Part shown: one piece after another, positions 46,889-59,249 of the stretch
Numbering within the stretch: the stretch's first letter is position 1
How the letters are laid out: each line of letters opens with the position of its first letter
From: Isoetes taiwanensis
Lineage: Eukaryota; Streptophyta; Lycopodiopsida; Isoetales; Isoetaceae
Direction: 5' to 3'
DNA: 64,000 nucleotides
NCBI GenBank assembly: GCA_021234155.1
Contig: JAJEKV010000046.1
Span: forward strand, 6,081,012 to 6,145,011
The notes under the pieces: model-generated
The model's database searches: none
Seen by the model: only the letters and a program-made list of their open reading frames with translations
What the model was told of the DNA's origin: nothing
Translations under genes and position numbers: made by a program

Positions 46889-47244
46889 CTATGGCGCAGC
46901 TCGACCCTTCTTCTTCTTCCAAGCATTTTCCTCTGGCTTCCAAGAGCATGGCAGTTATTTACCATACTGCTTTGAGTTTGGATGTACAAACAACAAATGC
47001 TGTAAATGATTGTGCTATGGTACCTGATGAAAATATAGAGCTTCAAGATGAAGTTCCAGAGGAGGTCTTGGCAGTGGACCAACCCAAAAAGGAAATGGAG
47101 GAGTCCGTTGACATTCTTTTTGTAATATCAGGTGTAGCTGAAAGATCTTTTGGTGAATGTGCTGGATTAGATGTCTTCCCTGAAAATGAAGAATTTAACT
47201 GCTTGGGTATGGGGCCAGTGGCATTTGAGATGTGCACCGTGTAG
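46889..47244 (+). CDS. Short ORF of unknown function upstream of PARP region
   Basis: The frame (about 118 codons from the internal ATG MAQLDPSSSSKHFPLASK) is acidic in the middle. It has a hydrophobic-plus-polar end (ILFVISGVAERSFGECAGLD, FPENEEFNCLGMGPVAFEM). It looks more like coding than random sequence and lies in the same orientation 620 bp before the first PARP exon. I do not recognise it. It could be an upstream exon of that gene or a separate gene. It is not a WGR or SAP domain as far as I can see. Confidence 0.4.
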
Positions 47245-47861
47245 CAAGTCTAATTTCACTTATCTGCAATGTTGGGACGATGAAGCAAAGAATGATAGAA
47301 ATAGGTACAATTCTCGACTCACTTTGATTCCTTTTCTAGTCCAAGTTCAGTTGTTCGGTAATCCAATGACTACATCACAGATTGTGACACAGTATAGCAT
47401 AATTGGTGACTGTAAAAGAGCTATCTTGCTTTATTAAGTCCAGTCAAGTTCTTAGAAGTTTTGTTATTAACAAGTTTGTACCTTGTCGAAGCATAATAGA
47501 GATTTATTAACAATAGAATGTTGCTGCTGTGACACGAGTCAGGTTATGATGCTAAGAAGATGCAAAAACAATTGACATAAACAATTGACTCTACTAGCTA
47601 GCTAGTATATAATATGATATGATATAACTCCCCTCATACCTTAAGAGCCAACTTGCTTTTGTTAGAACTCGATCAGGTACTGCCTGCCGATTAACGATGC
47701 AGATCATTATATGTCTTTACCATTGGAGCATAATTTCATGATATTCTGCATGTGAAGACCCTGCTATAGCAAAATTCTCCCCTGTTGCACAATAAAAGGA
47801 AGTCCTCTCGGTTAATGTGTAAAGTTTGTGTATGTGATGTATATTAACAATTCTGCGTTAC
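47245..47861. other. No clear exon between short ORF and PARP region
   Basis: A frame at 47171-47437 continues the preceding region without homology. I could not find the WGR or helical-domain start expected upstream of a PARP2 catalytic region. Confidence 0.35.
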
Positions 47862-49531
47862 AGTGAATTTTATAAAGTGATCCCACATGATTTTGGCTTC
47901 AAGAAAATAAGTAAGCACAAACACACTTCAGTATTTATTTGGCCATGACTATGAATCATTTGTGTTTCATGAAATGCAGAGGATTTTATAATTAATACTT
48001 CTCTCAAATTGAAGAAAAAGTTGGAAATGGTACATCTTCATCCTCTTGCCTCAAGAATTAATGTAGCGAAACTCTTATATTTGAATATAAAGATACATAT
48101 AAGCCTTTGTGCTATTAGGTTGAGGCATTAGGAGAAATTGAAGTGGCTATGAAAGTTCTGGATGCTGGTGACGAAGAAATGGCGAGACCTTGTTCTTTTG
48201 TCACTGAGGATTTTATTACTTGTGTTACCTAAGAACTAATGCTGCTATTCTGCAGGATGACCCTCATTATTTCTATTACAAACAACTTAAATGTGACATA
48301 GAACCTCTTGAAAGTAAGAGTGAAGAGTTCACATGGGTGAGAATGAGACTACCAGTTTTGGAGGCTGCATGCATATAGATCCGTATGACGGTCTTAACAA
48401 CTTTTAAAATATTTTGTGTGGCAGATCACTCAATATGTCAACAATACTGATGGCCATACACATTCAGGTTATGGACTTGAAGTACAACATGCATTCAGGA
48501 TAAGGAGGGAAGAAGAAGATGACCGCTTCCAAAAAGTATGTCTCCAATTTCTCTTATGTAAAAAAAATAGAAAGCGACCATTCACATAGTTGTCTTCGGT
48601 GTTCTCTAAAAGTGGAAGTATAGTGCATATTACCAAAAGAAAATGTGTAGTGATTTTTCCTGGACTATTTGCGTTTAGCACATCTCCAAATAGAATGCTT
48701 CTATGGCATGGATCGAGACTAACAAATTGGACCGGTATTTTATCACAAGGTAAAGCCTTAAAATATTATCGTTAGTATCGTCTTGCAAATCTATCCGCAT
48801 TACAAGTCTCATTCAATTGAGCAGACTTCGATTGCAATCGCCTCAAGCTCCATCGACAAAGCTATATGTTTGGCAAAGGAGTTTATTTTGTCGATATGGT
48901 TTCTAAAAGTGCAAATTATTGCTACACATCTACAAGGGACCCTGTTGGAATTCTAATCTTGTGCGAGGTGTGAAGTCAATGAAGTTAGGATATTTTCTCA
49001 ATGGACGGGATGGTATAGTAATACTTTGTCATTTGTAGGTAGCTCTTGGGGAAATCACGTAAGCTTTTCCGTGCGAATTATAATGCCAATCGACTTCCTC
49101 ACGAAAGTTGAGGCAAGTCTCGCCTCGACTTATTTTTTGTTGTTTGGTTTTGTAGGTATTTAAGTAATTTCTTACGTTTTTGCATGCATGATTCACGCGG
49201 TACAAAAGGGAGTTGGTAGTACGTACCCCCGACCCGAAGGATTCAAAGTATTTCGATGGCGTTGTTGTTCCTATGGGGAAACCTAAACCTCAATGCAAAC
49301 GTGATGTAAGCTCCAAATGTCCTCATCCCTCATTACACAAATGGTCAGAATGTGTAAAAATTAGAAGTGATATAAATGAAGATTTGCACTTATAATTGCT
49401 GTGCAAATTAATTATACATATGTTGACATTTGCGGGGCTCACTCCAGTATAATGAATACATTGTCTATGATACGTCTCAAATCCGCATGCGGTATCTCTT
49501 ACAAGTGAAGTTCCGGTACAAATATCACTAG
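47862..49531 (+). pseudogene. PARP2-like poly(ADP-ribose) polymerase, regulatory and catalytic exons with frame breaks
   Basis: PARPs transfer ADP-ribose from NAD+ to nuclear proteins after DNA breaks. Exons by homology: 47862-47910 (EFYKVIPHDFGFK), 47980-48029 (DFIINTSLKLKKKLEM), from 48119 (VEALGEIEVAMKVLD), 48256-48336 (DDPHYFYYKQLKC), 48425-48535 (THSGYGLEVQHAF), ~48679-48750 (NRMLLWHGSRLTNW, the catalytic-His motif), 48825-48967 ([20 protein letters not shown], with the conserved Tyr) and the last exon ending at 49531 (YNEYIVYDTSQIRMRYLL). Most introns are GT-AG. A one-base shift separates QAPST from YMFGKG near 48859, the 48679 acceptor does not keep phase, and the KGVG..PDPKDSKYFDG stretch at 49205-49250 is shifted. 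No WGR domain is seen upstream. It is a recent pseudogene or a gene with sequence errors. Confidence 0.85.
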
Positions 49532-51119
49532 ACAACTTCTCATGGCAATGCGAATTTGCATGCTGCATGTGTGTGTAAATATCCGCTATATTTTGAAAGG
49601 TTGTTCTGTATCCAATTTTGTGCAAACAAATTTAGTACTTTTACATCCGTTTCAGTTCAATTTAGCTGGCATGTTCATGCAAATCACACATTTCATTGTC
49701 CATTTCATGCAAAAAATAATTACATCCAAATATGAATGATATGCATCATGAATGGATCATGCTTCAATTATCTCTATATCACTACATCAGCTTCTTAGAA
49801 CTCTTATAAAACTTGATAGATACCTCTCCTTTTCAACAATCTCGTAAGTAGCCCAAATAGCTTGATGAGAGATGTGCAAGATATATTATGACTAAGTTGC
49901 AGTGTGAGCATAACTGTGCATTTCATCATCTACATCACCATCAACGCATAATCCACACATCCCTCTATTAAATTTTAATTTTGAGACTGAATGCTAATTC
50001 TTGTCACCATAAAAGCAATCTAGTTGCAATCCTGCCCACAAAGCCAATCACATTATGACATGTGGTATATTTCATCTCCAGGAATGCCCCACAGACATTC
50101 TTGGCTTTTACTCGGCATTTACCTTGCATTCTTGGAGTTTTACGTGCATTCTTGCCCTGCAGAATTGCAAGTAGATTGCTTCCTTACTTGACATTCCTGA
50201 GATGTCAAAAGGGCCAATATCCAAGCTCAACACTAGAGTATATCACTTAATGTATTACACGACAAGCACCAATATGTTTGCATGGAGGGGCATCATTGTT
50301 AAGTGCCGAGAGCAATTGCTAATTTGCGATTACTACTGGACTATTTATTTTTTGCAGTTTTACATAGTTGGGATTATTTTAAACACTTTATTTAAATCGG
50401 TGCCTTTAAATACAGTTATGATGGTTATGATATATGGAGTAAATATAAATAAAGTTATCTAGCTAATAATTAGAGTACCTTATAGATTGTAAGGGCCTTT
50501 TGGATGTAATATATTCATTGTGAACATGAATACTCATGGATGGTGGTTGCTTCATGGCTATCTCTTAGCCCTTATAATTACACTTTGGTATGCTTAGATT
50601 TTGGGCATAATGTGGGTTCAAATCCCACATATTCAAGATCGTCTTCCAGGCCATTCAAAATTGAGAGATATACTCTACCATAAAATGTCGAACATTAATA
50701 ATGGATTCAACCTTGTAGTTTTAGAACCAAACAAATGTCTGCACACTGGGGTAACTCATTTTCGATGTCCCTTTTGTCCCCCAATTTAGTATTGAAATCA
50801 ATAAAGGTGGTTGGAAAGCTTGGAGGCAATTTCAAATTTAGAAAACAAAAATAGCAATTAAAAGTCGAATTCCTTGAATCTTGGAGAACCGGGCTACAGT
50901 GCGTGCATGTGTTGAGCCCCGATAAAGAAAACTAAAACACCAACGAAATCATCATTCTTGCTTCTCGTCTTTCGATATGTTCAAGGTTTGAATGGAACCA
51001 ATGGATTGTGTTTCTTTTTCCTATTTGCAACATTCAATTTGTGAGTTATTAGCGTATTTGAATGCCTTGCCTTATGAATTATGAATTGGGCATGGAAATA
51101 GCATTTCACTGATATTTTT
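49532..51119. other. Intergenic; tRNA-like T-arm at 50600-50635
   Basis: No protein gene is seen. At about 50611-50627 a perfect T-arm (gtggg-ttcaaat-cccac, box B ggttcaaatcc) lies downstream of a weak box-A-like string, which fits a SINE or tRNA relic. Confidence 0.4.
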
Positions 51120-51134
51120 GAGTCCAGTTTTTTG

Positions 51135-51262
51135 GGTTTCCCCTAAGGGGAAAACCCTCATCCATGTGGGTTTGTAGCATATTCCAAGTATATGTCAGTA
51201 TATGCTCGAAAACATGGCTTTGAAGTGTGATTTAAGCCATTTCACTCTCGGGTCACGGAGGG
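51135..51262 (+). repeat. Hairpin-headed dispersed repeat, copy 2
   Basis: gggtttcccc/ggggaaaaccc forms the hairpin head. 'catgtgggttt', 'agtatatgtcagtatatgct' and 'cactctcgggtca' follow in the same order as at 46735-46880. Confidence 0.65.
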
Positions 51263-51936
51263 CAACCTCCATGCGCAGCACCTTGTTATTTTTGACACAA
51301 AGGAAAGCAAATGTCAAAAATCCAGAGTTGTCAACAAACTGAAGCAAATGTTAGAATAAAAAGCAATTGTGTCTCTTATCTTATCTAAACACCTCATAAC
51401 ACACACCTTAAATTATTGTTAGTACATTTGATCACACTGAGACGACAAAGAGGGAAGGGATTCATTCGTTATGCTTGACACATTGTACAAACCTCTTCTT
51501 AACCATTGCAATTCCACAAGCACAGAAAACAATACGAAATCCATCCAATACCTACCAAAACTGCATATAGCTTCAAACTCATTAGCAAAATTGTCATAAT
51601 CTCTACTAATATCAAGCTCCCTATGTTTAACAATTCATTATGCTTTCTTTCACGTTCAAAGCCTGAATGTAACTTCTCTATCCCCACCCCACCTTTTTTT
51701 TCTCAAGCCTGCATTTCTGCTAGTTTTTCTTTTTTTGAAAATTATGGCCATTGTTTTGAAAGGCAAAATTTCCATAAGATTTTCTATGAAATGGTAAAAT
51801 TTCCCCCAGCCAGCCATCGGATGCCAACAAAAAAATTCGGCCGTTCTATGCATGGTAGCCATCCGTTAAGAATGCCAACAAACTACATGGCTAGGACCCC
51901 AGAATCTGATCATGATCTACATTAATAGACGATCTT
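51263..51936. other. Intergenic, no gene seen
   Basis: Only unsupported short frames are seen. Confidence 0.35.
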
Positions 51937-52325
51937 CAAAATTCGATGGCCGTTCTGGACCGTCGCTAGAGCAGAAGATGCTCCACAAAGGTAAATCAGG
52001 GTTTTCTTAGCTCTTATTTATCGTAGCTCTATTTCAGCCTTATTAAGATCATATCCCGGCATCATAGGATAATTTGAGTTGGATGTGGCTTAAGCCATTC
52101 GATATCTAGAATAGACTGTTTTCAAAATTCAATGGCCGTTCTGGACTCGCCTAGGTTAGATCAGAAGATGCCCCACAAAGGTATGGATGTCGCTTATGGT
52201 TAGATCAGAAGATGCTCCACATAGGTAAATCAGGGTTTTCTTAGCTGCTATTTATCGTAGCTTTACCCATCCTTAATTAAGATCATATTCAAGATCATAG
52301 TTCTCGGCATCACAGAATAATAACG
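51937..52325. repeat. Imperfect tandem duplication, ~190-bp unit
   Basis: 'aaaattc.atggccgttctgg' plus 'cagaagatgctccaca.aggt' and 'aaatcagggttttcttagct' and 'atttatcgtagct' occur at 51937-52075 and again at 52118-52325. The second copy carries an extra internal 'tagatcagaagatg' unit. Confidence 0.8.
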
Positions 52326-55300
52326 TCCTGGCATTTGAGACGTGATTTACCTTGCCATGCCATTTGCATTTCGGGTTCACTCTGGTATACCGACATGTCT
52401 ATTTGCCAGAGTTTGCTCTGTAATCTATGCAAATTGATGTTTAGATGTGATGGCGTCAGTTCTTGCTGCAAAGGCTTGTGCAATGCATTTGAAGTACCAA
52501 AACGTTCCCCTTTGCTATGATGTTGGGCACTAACACATTGTATAGTATAGTGCTTTAGTGAGAATTTGAGGTGACTATTTAGGACAACAATGGTAGTCAA
52601 TCCACATTTTTATCTACATACCTTGCTGCTGATGTGTTGCAGAACCAAAAATTCTATATGAAAATGCATTCTGATCTCTAATGTGGCTACTCATTGCTCC
52701 TTCAGCCTGCATGTCCTTCCTAGGTTTACCTTAATGAATTATTATCAGCTCATGATGTTGCAAATCGATAAAGAGCGTATATGTGCTGGCACAAGATCAA
52801 TCCAGCACAAGATCAATTCTTGGTTCGTTTTTGAAGTTATGACGCTGCATATTGCTTTGTAAGCCTCCTATCTTTTCTTGGATTATAGGGTCTGTGCTTA
52901 TTCAGTATAATAGGGTACCTCTGCATAGGCATCCTCTAAACTAGTGGCTAGACGCAGTATTATAGTTTGGCAGCTCCCCAGTTCCAGGCAATCGCATTAG
53001 AATATATTTGTCATATTTAGGGCTGTGCATATGCTCAGTATAATAGGATACCTCTGCATAGGGATCCTCTAAACTATTGACTAAGTTTTCCAAGGATAGA
53101 ACAGTTAACTATCCATTTGGCGTAACTTATTTGTTTGTTTGAAATTATTTTCTTGGTTTAGGCTTAGTGTGGTTTAGCTAAAGATGTTGAAATATTAGTT
53201 GCTCGTGTCCTTTCAAGAAAGTCTTGTTGCTTCCAACTTCAAAAGGTGCATGAGTCCTGTAGCGGACCCTCAGCCTGCCGTAACCTGCCTAACCTGCTGC
53301 TGTCTTGTCTGCTAGCTTTTTTATATTTTGTTTAATAAATGCCTAACTATCTAGTTCTTTCATGGTAACTTCTATTTTATGATACTTGTTTGAGGATTTC
53401 CCATCATGCTTATAAACGATGTCGCGTTACACATATGTAGGTTTTTGCAGGCAGCTCAATTGGGTGGAAGGATTATCTCTTAAGGGTCTAATGGAAACCT
53501 TGCCGGAGTTCTACCGTAAGTGCTTGTTTATTTACAGGTTATAAATTTCCATAGAAAACTCTATTTCATTTTGTATCAAAGGCATGACTGTATGAAGTAT
53601 CATATTTTAGACAACTTATGAAACAAAGCAAACAATTGTTAGGACTGCTAAGAACATCCACATCTGCATGAATTTTTGGTGCCTATGACAAGCAGGTTTG
53701 CTAATGCACCATATTGTGCCCGAATTGTTTAAGTATGAATGCAAGGGAAGGAGGCACAGAGAAGGAGGACCCTAAGTGAAGTTATTTATGCCCTTTAGAA
53801 CTTGGTAGGAAGTAAAGGATCATAGATGGCACAAGGGAATGCTAATCTATGCCAGAGGGCCTTACATCCTGTGCCTGGAGGCAATTGAACTTGACTACTA
53901 ATTGAATGTGTTCGAACCTGTCAAGCAGAAGCTACTTAAAATATTTACAGAAAATTTTAGTTCAATTGCTGGTTCGAACCTCTTGTGTTTTCTTATCATT
54001 ACATAGTTTAGCACATTGGTTGTTCTTACTTGGTAAAACTGGCCATTGAAACCAATACATGATTTAAATTGAAATTCTAGTTAAGGAAAGAAACTACATC
54101 TACTACCAGCTTCTACAAATTCCTGCTTTTATAACCATGATATATGATGAAAACAACAAAAATTGAAGGCCCAGTACAACTACATAGTACAACTGCATAC
54201 AGTCCCAGATATGGTGATATGCGTGCACACACTCAATGGTGCAGATTTATGTAGATGAGATTGAGATGCTAGTTTCTAGTGGGCAGAGAGGATAAGCTGC
54301 CACTCAGTAGTACAGAAATGGTCGAGAGAAAGGGCCTCCGCCATACAATCCAACAATACAATGAGAACATCAATGCTTTGTGAGGGAGATGCCTAAAGAT
54401 CATTTACATTTAACTTTTACCTTGATACATTTAACTTTTAGCTTGTTTCATTCGGAGTTATGACAATGCATATTGCTTTTTTTGCAGAACTTGAGCATGG
54501 AGCGACCTGCTATTGCTGAAAGCTTATGAAAACTCAAGAGTAAGAAGTAAGAATTCATTGTTGTAGGGGTTTAATTGATGAAGGTTATCATTGTTTTGAT
54601 TCTATGTTACAAGATTATCTCTTTAGACCACTAATACTCATGAATTAGTTGGCGTTCTATGATAAACAAATGGAAAAGGATTCAGTTGATTAATGATCAT
54701 CTTCAGGTAAGGCGAGATGCGTGCTACTGGTGGAAGTCAGGCTTGTTTCAATAAATTAAGATCATGAATGATATTAGGCTCTGCTATTGGTTTAGTCGCT
54801 GTTTTCCAGCTAAACGAATATCCAGAAATAAGAGTGCATATTCTGTGTGTCTCAGACTGCCAACTTTTTTTTTTTTTTGGGGTCTGTAGAACTATTATGT
54901 TACCACTAGACCAAATGTCAAGTTACAATAAATTAGAACAGATTATAAATTAAGATAGAGATCGAGATATGGAATTGTGGCAACTTGTACTGCTTTGGCA
55001 TCTTGTTAATATTTAGTTTTTGTATAGAAAACTAGTTACTTATATGTTTTAGCATAGTTTGTTTGCTTTAGAGCCTATTCACACATGTGCCCATTGCATG
55101 TGGATTGTGAGAATAAATAGCAACCATTGGAAATTTATTTACATGCAACTCTAAAATTAAAATTGTCAGATGAACAAAAAGATTGCCAGACCTATAGTGT
55201 AGGAGTTCTAGTTTTCCTTCAAAAGCTTGAGTATTGAAAGTTAAATTTTTTGTAAATTAGATTCTGAAAAGATTGGAATTAGCGATTATATACCTACTTC

Positions 55301-55484
55301 TTACTAGTGAAATTTATGCGACTTACGATGCTATAGAATTCATGACGACCATACAAATGTTTTACCACATTTCTTGCGTATTTTCCTTGTCTTTTTATTA
55401 TATACTCATGGCAGGAATTAGCTCAATAATGTACAACAATTCTTTATAGAAGTTTGTTCATATTTTCCAGGTGTATATATCAAG
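52326..55484. other. Intergenic or 5' region of the UPF0193 gene
   Basis: No coding exon is supported. The part nearest 55485 may contain promoter and leader. A diverged pair of 'cagtataatagg(g/a)tacctctgcat' blocks lies at 52903 and 53038. Confidence 0.4.
54890..54917 (-). repeat. SINE head fragment
   Basis: aacta.t.tgttaccactagaccaaa(t/c)g matches the head of the SINE at 22.5 kb (about 24 of 28 bases), including the complement of box A. A T-run lies next to it. The body and tail are missing. Confidence 0.55.
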
Positions 55485-57003
55485 ATGGCATACCATGAAA
55501 TAACACCCAAATCCAATAGGATATGGGACACTGCAGGTAGAGGCACTCCTGCTGGACATGCACTGTTTAGACTTTATAATGGCTTTGCTGCTGCTAGGCG
55601 TAAGGGAGATCAGTTTTCTTTGGAGAATCAGATCAATATTCTCCGACAAATCTCTAGGCGAGGATCTCAGCCATCAGGTCTTTCTTCTTGGACATGTTTC
55701 AAATCACTTCGTCTATGTGCACTAGATATATTAGCAAATTTCAAAAACTAAACTCTATCAGGATCTGCAAAAGTTACAACATCTTTGAAAATACTCTTTA
55801 AAAATCAATATAAAAAATAAATGAAGAAAGATAAGGCTTTGCAATTCAGTTGCTCTTCTAGCAGAGATCAACTGCTCTTCTATAAGAAATTGAGCCTAAA
55901 ATTCGTCTTGACCTCCAAATAACATAAACGTCTATATTCTGCTCCATCAAGAAGCTAGTTGTAGTTTATTTAATTATTCAACTCCATGCGTCTACATTGG
56001 GACATTAAAATTAACCTCTTATAAAATTGTGAGTTGTTGATTTGTTGTTTCATTTATTTGTGCAGATACAGTTGACCATCATGAGCTACCCAAGGTATTA
56101 TTAAGAAGCTATTAAAAGGTTTGTTTTTGAGAAGTCAATAGGTTTTTCTATGATTATCTTTATAGTTTCTTTCTTCGATTGATATCTTTTTAGAAGGCTT
56201 AGATGAAAGAAAATTTTGAAATCTAGAATCACTTTAGTACTGCAGAAACCCACAGTTAGAGTTCCGCACTTTAGGAAACGCAATTATCAAGTTGGATCTA
56301 GAGAGATCTATGACTATGGTGGAAGGAGAAAAGCATCTTTAATATTAAAAAAGTTACAAGAAGATTTAGCAAAAGTGGAGTTGCCACCACAACCAACAAG
56401 TAAATATTTTAGTCATCTTTAGTTTGACTCAATATTGTGTACAATTGTGACATTTGAGTTCTAGAGCCTCTTTTGGATGAGAAGGAAAAAGAACGTGTTC
56501 AGTGGCTGTTTGAATGGGATGGGCGTATATTTGAGGTAAAAATGAGGGAGCTCTTGTTTTCCATATAATGGTTGTATAAGTATCTTATATATAGATGTTA
56601 CAGGACGATTTTGATGATGATCAACCTGTGAAACATGTGCCAGAGATTGTCAAGGGTTCGAAAGAGGAGAAGGAGCATCTTCTTGATTTAAGTACATTCT
56701 TGCCTTAAGTAAATCTACATATTGAACCTATGATACTAGCTTTTATAATGATGTCCACACAGTTGCTGGGGAAGTGGATGAAAGACATACATTTTTGAAG
56801 GAGATGGAAAAGCTTGGAAAAGCTGAAAAGTATAAAAATCAAATTCAATTGGAGATACAAGAGGTGCTAGCCTACTAACGCGCATGTTCTTTTGTTATAG
56901 GCTTCTGACATACCATTATTATGTGCAGAGAGTAAAGCAAATGAAATTGTTGGACGAAATGATTACATCAGAGGAAAGTAGCACACAGAAAAAGGATCCA
57001 TGA
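55485..57003 (+). CDS. UPF0193 (EVG1/C22orf23-like) family protein, 7 exons, intact
   Basis: Exons: 55485-55677, 56066-56094, 56246-56399, 56465-56535, 56604-56691, 56763-56863, 56929-57003. All introns are GT-AG, every phase agrees, and the 711-nt coding sequence gives 236 residues, close to the ~217 of the human member. The N-terminal motif TPAGHALFRLYNGFAAARRK and ENQINILRQISRRG, the middle EKEKERVQWLFEWD and the C-terminal DERHTFLKEMEKLGKAEKYK correspond to conserved parts of the UPF0193 family. The biochemical role is unknown. The family is, as I recall, mainly present in organisms with cilia or flagella, so a role in motile sperm is possible. The start codon is the first ATG after an acceptor-like ttttccag; a leader intron upstream is likely. 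It is the best preserved gene of the window. Confidence 0.85.
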
Positions 57004-57103
57004 TACAACAGGTATACATTTGCAGTCTCGTAGAGATCTTACAATCTATGAAATGATAAATAGCAATGCCACATAAACAATTGCACAACCTTCGTAATGA
57101 GTT

Positions 57104-57190
57104 ACACCATTCTTGCATACAATGTTTGATGTAATTGCTTCTTTCTTATCATTCTTGCATACAATGTTTGATGTAATTGCTTCTTTCTTT
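57104..57190. repeat. Tandem duplication, 2 x ~42 bp
   Basis: 'cattcttgcatacaatgttt' and the following 'gatgtaattgcttctttctt' occur twice back to back just after the UPF0193 gene. Confidence 0.9.
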
Positions 57191-57192
57191 AA

Positions 57193-59249
57193 AGAAATGT
57201 TGCTAGTTGTAAGGGTTATGTCCCTTGTATGCATCATATAAGGCATCTACATGGTGTATGTGAGTTAGATGAAGTCACCATGTGGTGTTAGAAGTCACAT
57301 TCTACAAATATGTTTGTTGGAAGATATTTTGAGGTCACTTTGATCGCATTTAAAAGAGGGTAACCATTGGCTCAGTGCTTAAGCAAATAAATTAAGATGT
57401 AAGCATCTTGCAAAAGCCATGCATGCCATATGACAACATTCACAACCATGTCACCTACACGGCAACCCTTCTTACATGCCAAGCTAGAACTTGCAGGTCA
57501 ACACCAAAGTAAAGGGGGTACCGTCAAGGCTGTGGTGGCAGCCATATACTATCAAGTGACCATCTAATGTTGCATGCAAAATCTAAGGCAAGGACAACAA
57601 ATATTTTTCCTGACAAAGAAGGTTTTATCTTTCAGGTGATTGAGCTCAAACATCTAGGAGATTGATATTCCAAAAAAATTGATAAAGTATAATATTTGTG
57701 TTCAAGTTTATAAGAAGCAAAATTCAAATAAAAACCAGCAACCAAATTATGTCCAAATTCCTTCAATCTGTATTAAATTTATCACAATTTTGTCAAGTAG
57801 AACGCCAAAGCATGTTCATAAAATTTAACAAATAGATTGCATTTGCCATTGGAATGAAATCGATCATGAAATGGATGCTGAAGATAAGTAACTGTATCAT
57901 AACTAATATTCAAATAAATCAGCATTAAACTAATGATAGTTACAAGACATTAATATATCACAAATAGATACATCTAAGATGTTGCACGTTCTTGGACATT
58001 ACTTGTATCATCTTGATCAATAACAACTATCGGCATGCTCATTAACATTTGCAATGTTGTGTTTGATTATACAAGCGCAATATTGCACCAAGCCTTTCTT
58101 TGAAAATAAATGCTTTTTAAAAAATGAATGCAGATGCATGCTTGCAATGATGCGCTGCTTATGCATGAATGCACCTAATAATGTATCCTTGATATCAGAG
58201 GATCCTCTGCTTAGCACTGCTTACAACACATGCATCCAGCATGATCATGTGAATCAAGCTGGAGAATCTTGATCTGGTGCATCTTGCCTAGGAATAAGCC
58301 ACAAGAGAACATGAGCATAGTCAAATGAAAAAACCCTAGCTTGTTCCAGGAAAACTTTGTGTCTGATACACCATGGGAAAGTATTGTCAAATAAAAAAGA
58401 CGAAAAGGCTTTTGGCACAGAACGATAAATATTACTAGAATGCATTAAAATCTAAACGTTAATTACTTTTTTGGTTTTCTGTATAATCTTAGACAGGACC
58501 ATTGTTCATCCAAATATGAATCCAGCTACACCATGAGGCTCAATCCATGGACAACAATGCAAGCTATGCCACACATTCAGCCTATCCAAGGAGCCTTCAT
58601 CTTCCTCTATACAGTCCTAATCGAAATCATAAGCAGCCCATAAATTGGCTTTCCACATTCCTTAAGGGGACTGGTGGCCACCCTTTTCTATAGCCAACCC
58701 CAAAACTATCCTCACTTTTTCTGAGGATCTTTTTGGCATACTAGAACTCTCCACCTTACAGCAATAGTATGATAAGTTGGTCGCCATGCTTTTAACTACA
58801 GTTAAGAGGATTTATTGGCAGACGCATGATAAAAATTAACTTGAATGGTTCTTATGCACAGTCCTCGTAATGTATGGTTGATGATCAATGCAAAGCTCTC
58901 CAATGGCAGATTCGACTTGTGTTAGACCCCGGGTTTTGTGTCCACGACATCAAGTAGTACAAGGCTTCCTTGAATGGGAAGAAGGCACAGTATTTGGCAC
59001 ATCATCAACACAACATGTTCTTCTTACTTGCTAGAAGTCGTAAGCCATTTTGGAGGAGAGTCGTATATAAGCCAATGCGAGTCCTCAGACATATTTCTTT
59101 GCAATAGGTGGACTCTACTTGGCTCAACTATATGATATCCATGGGGTCTCAAATTCATTCCGACGTGCTCCAGTCTTGATTCTAACGGCAAAAGACATGG
59201 AACAAGGCTTACAACACTTCATTATAGTAAAGCCATGGACTTGCAAAGG
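57193..59249. other. Intergenic, no gene seen
   Basis: No supported exon or repeat. Short frames near 58017-58445 on both strands lack coding character. Confidence 0.35.
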
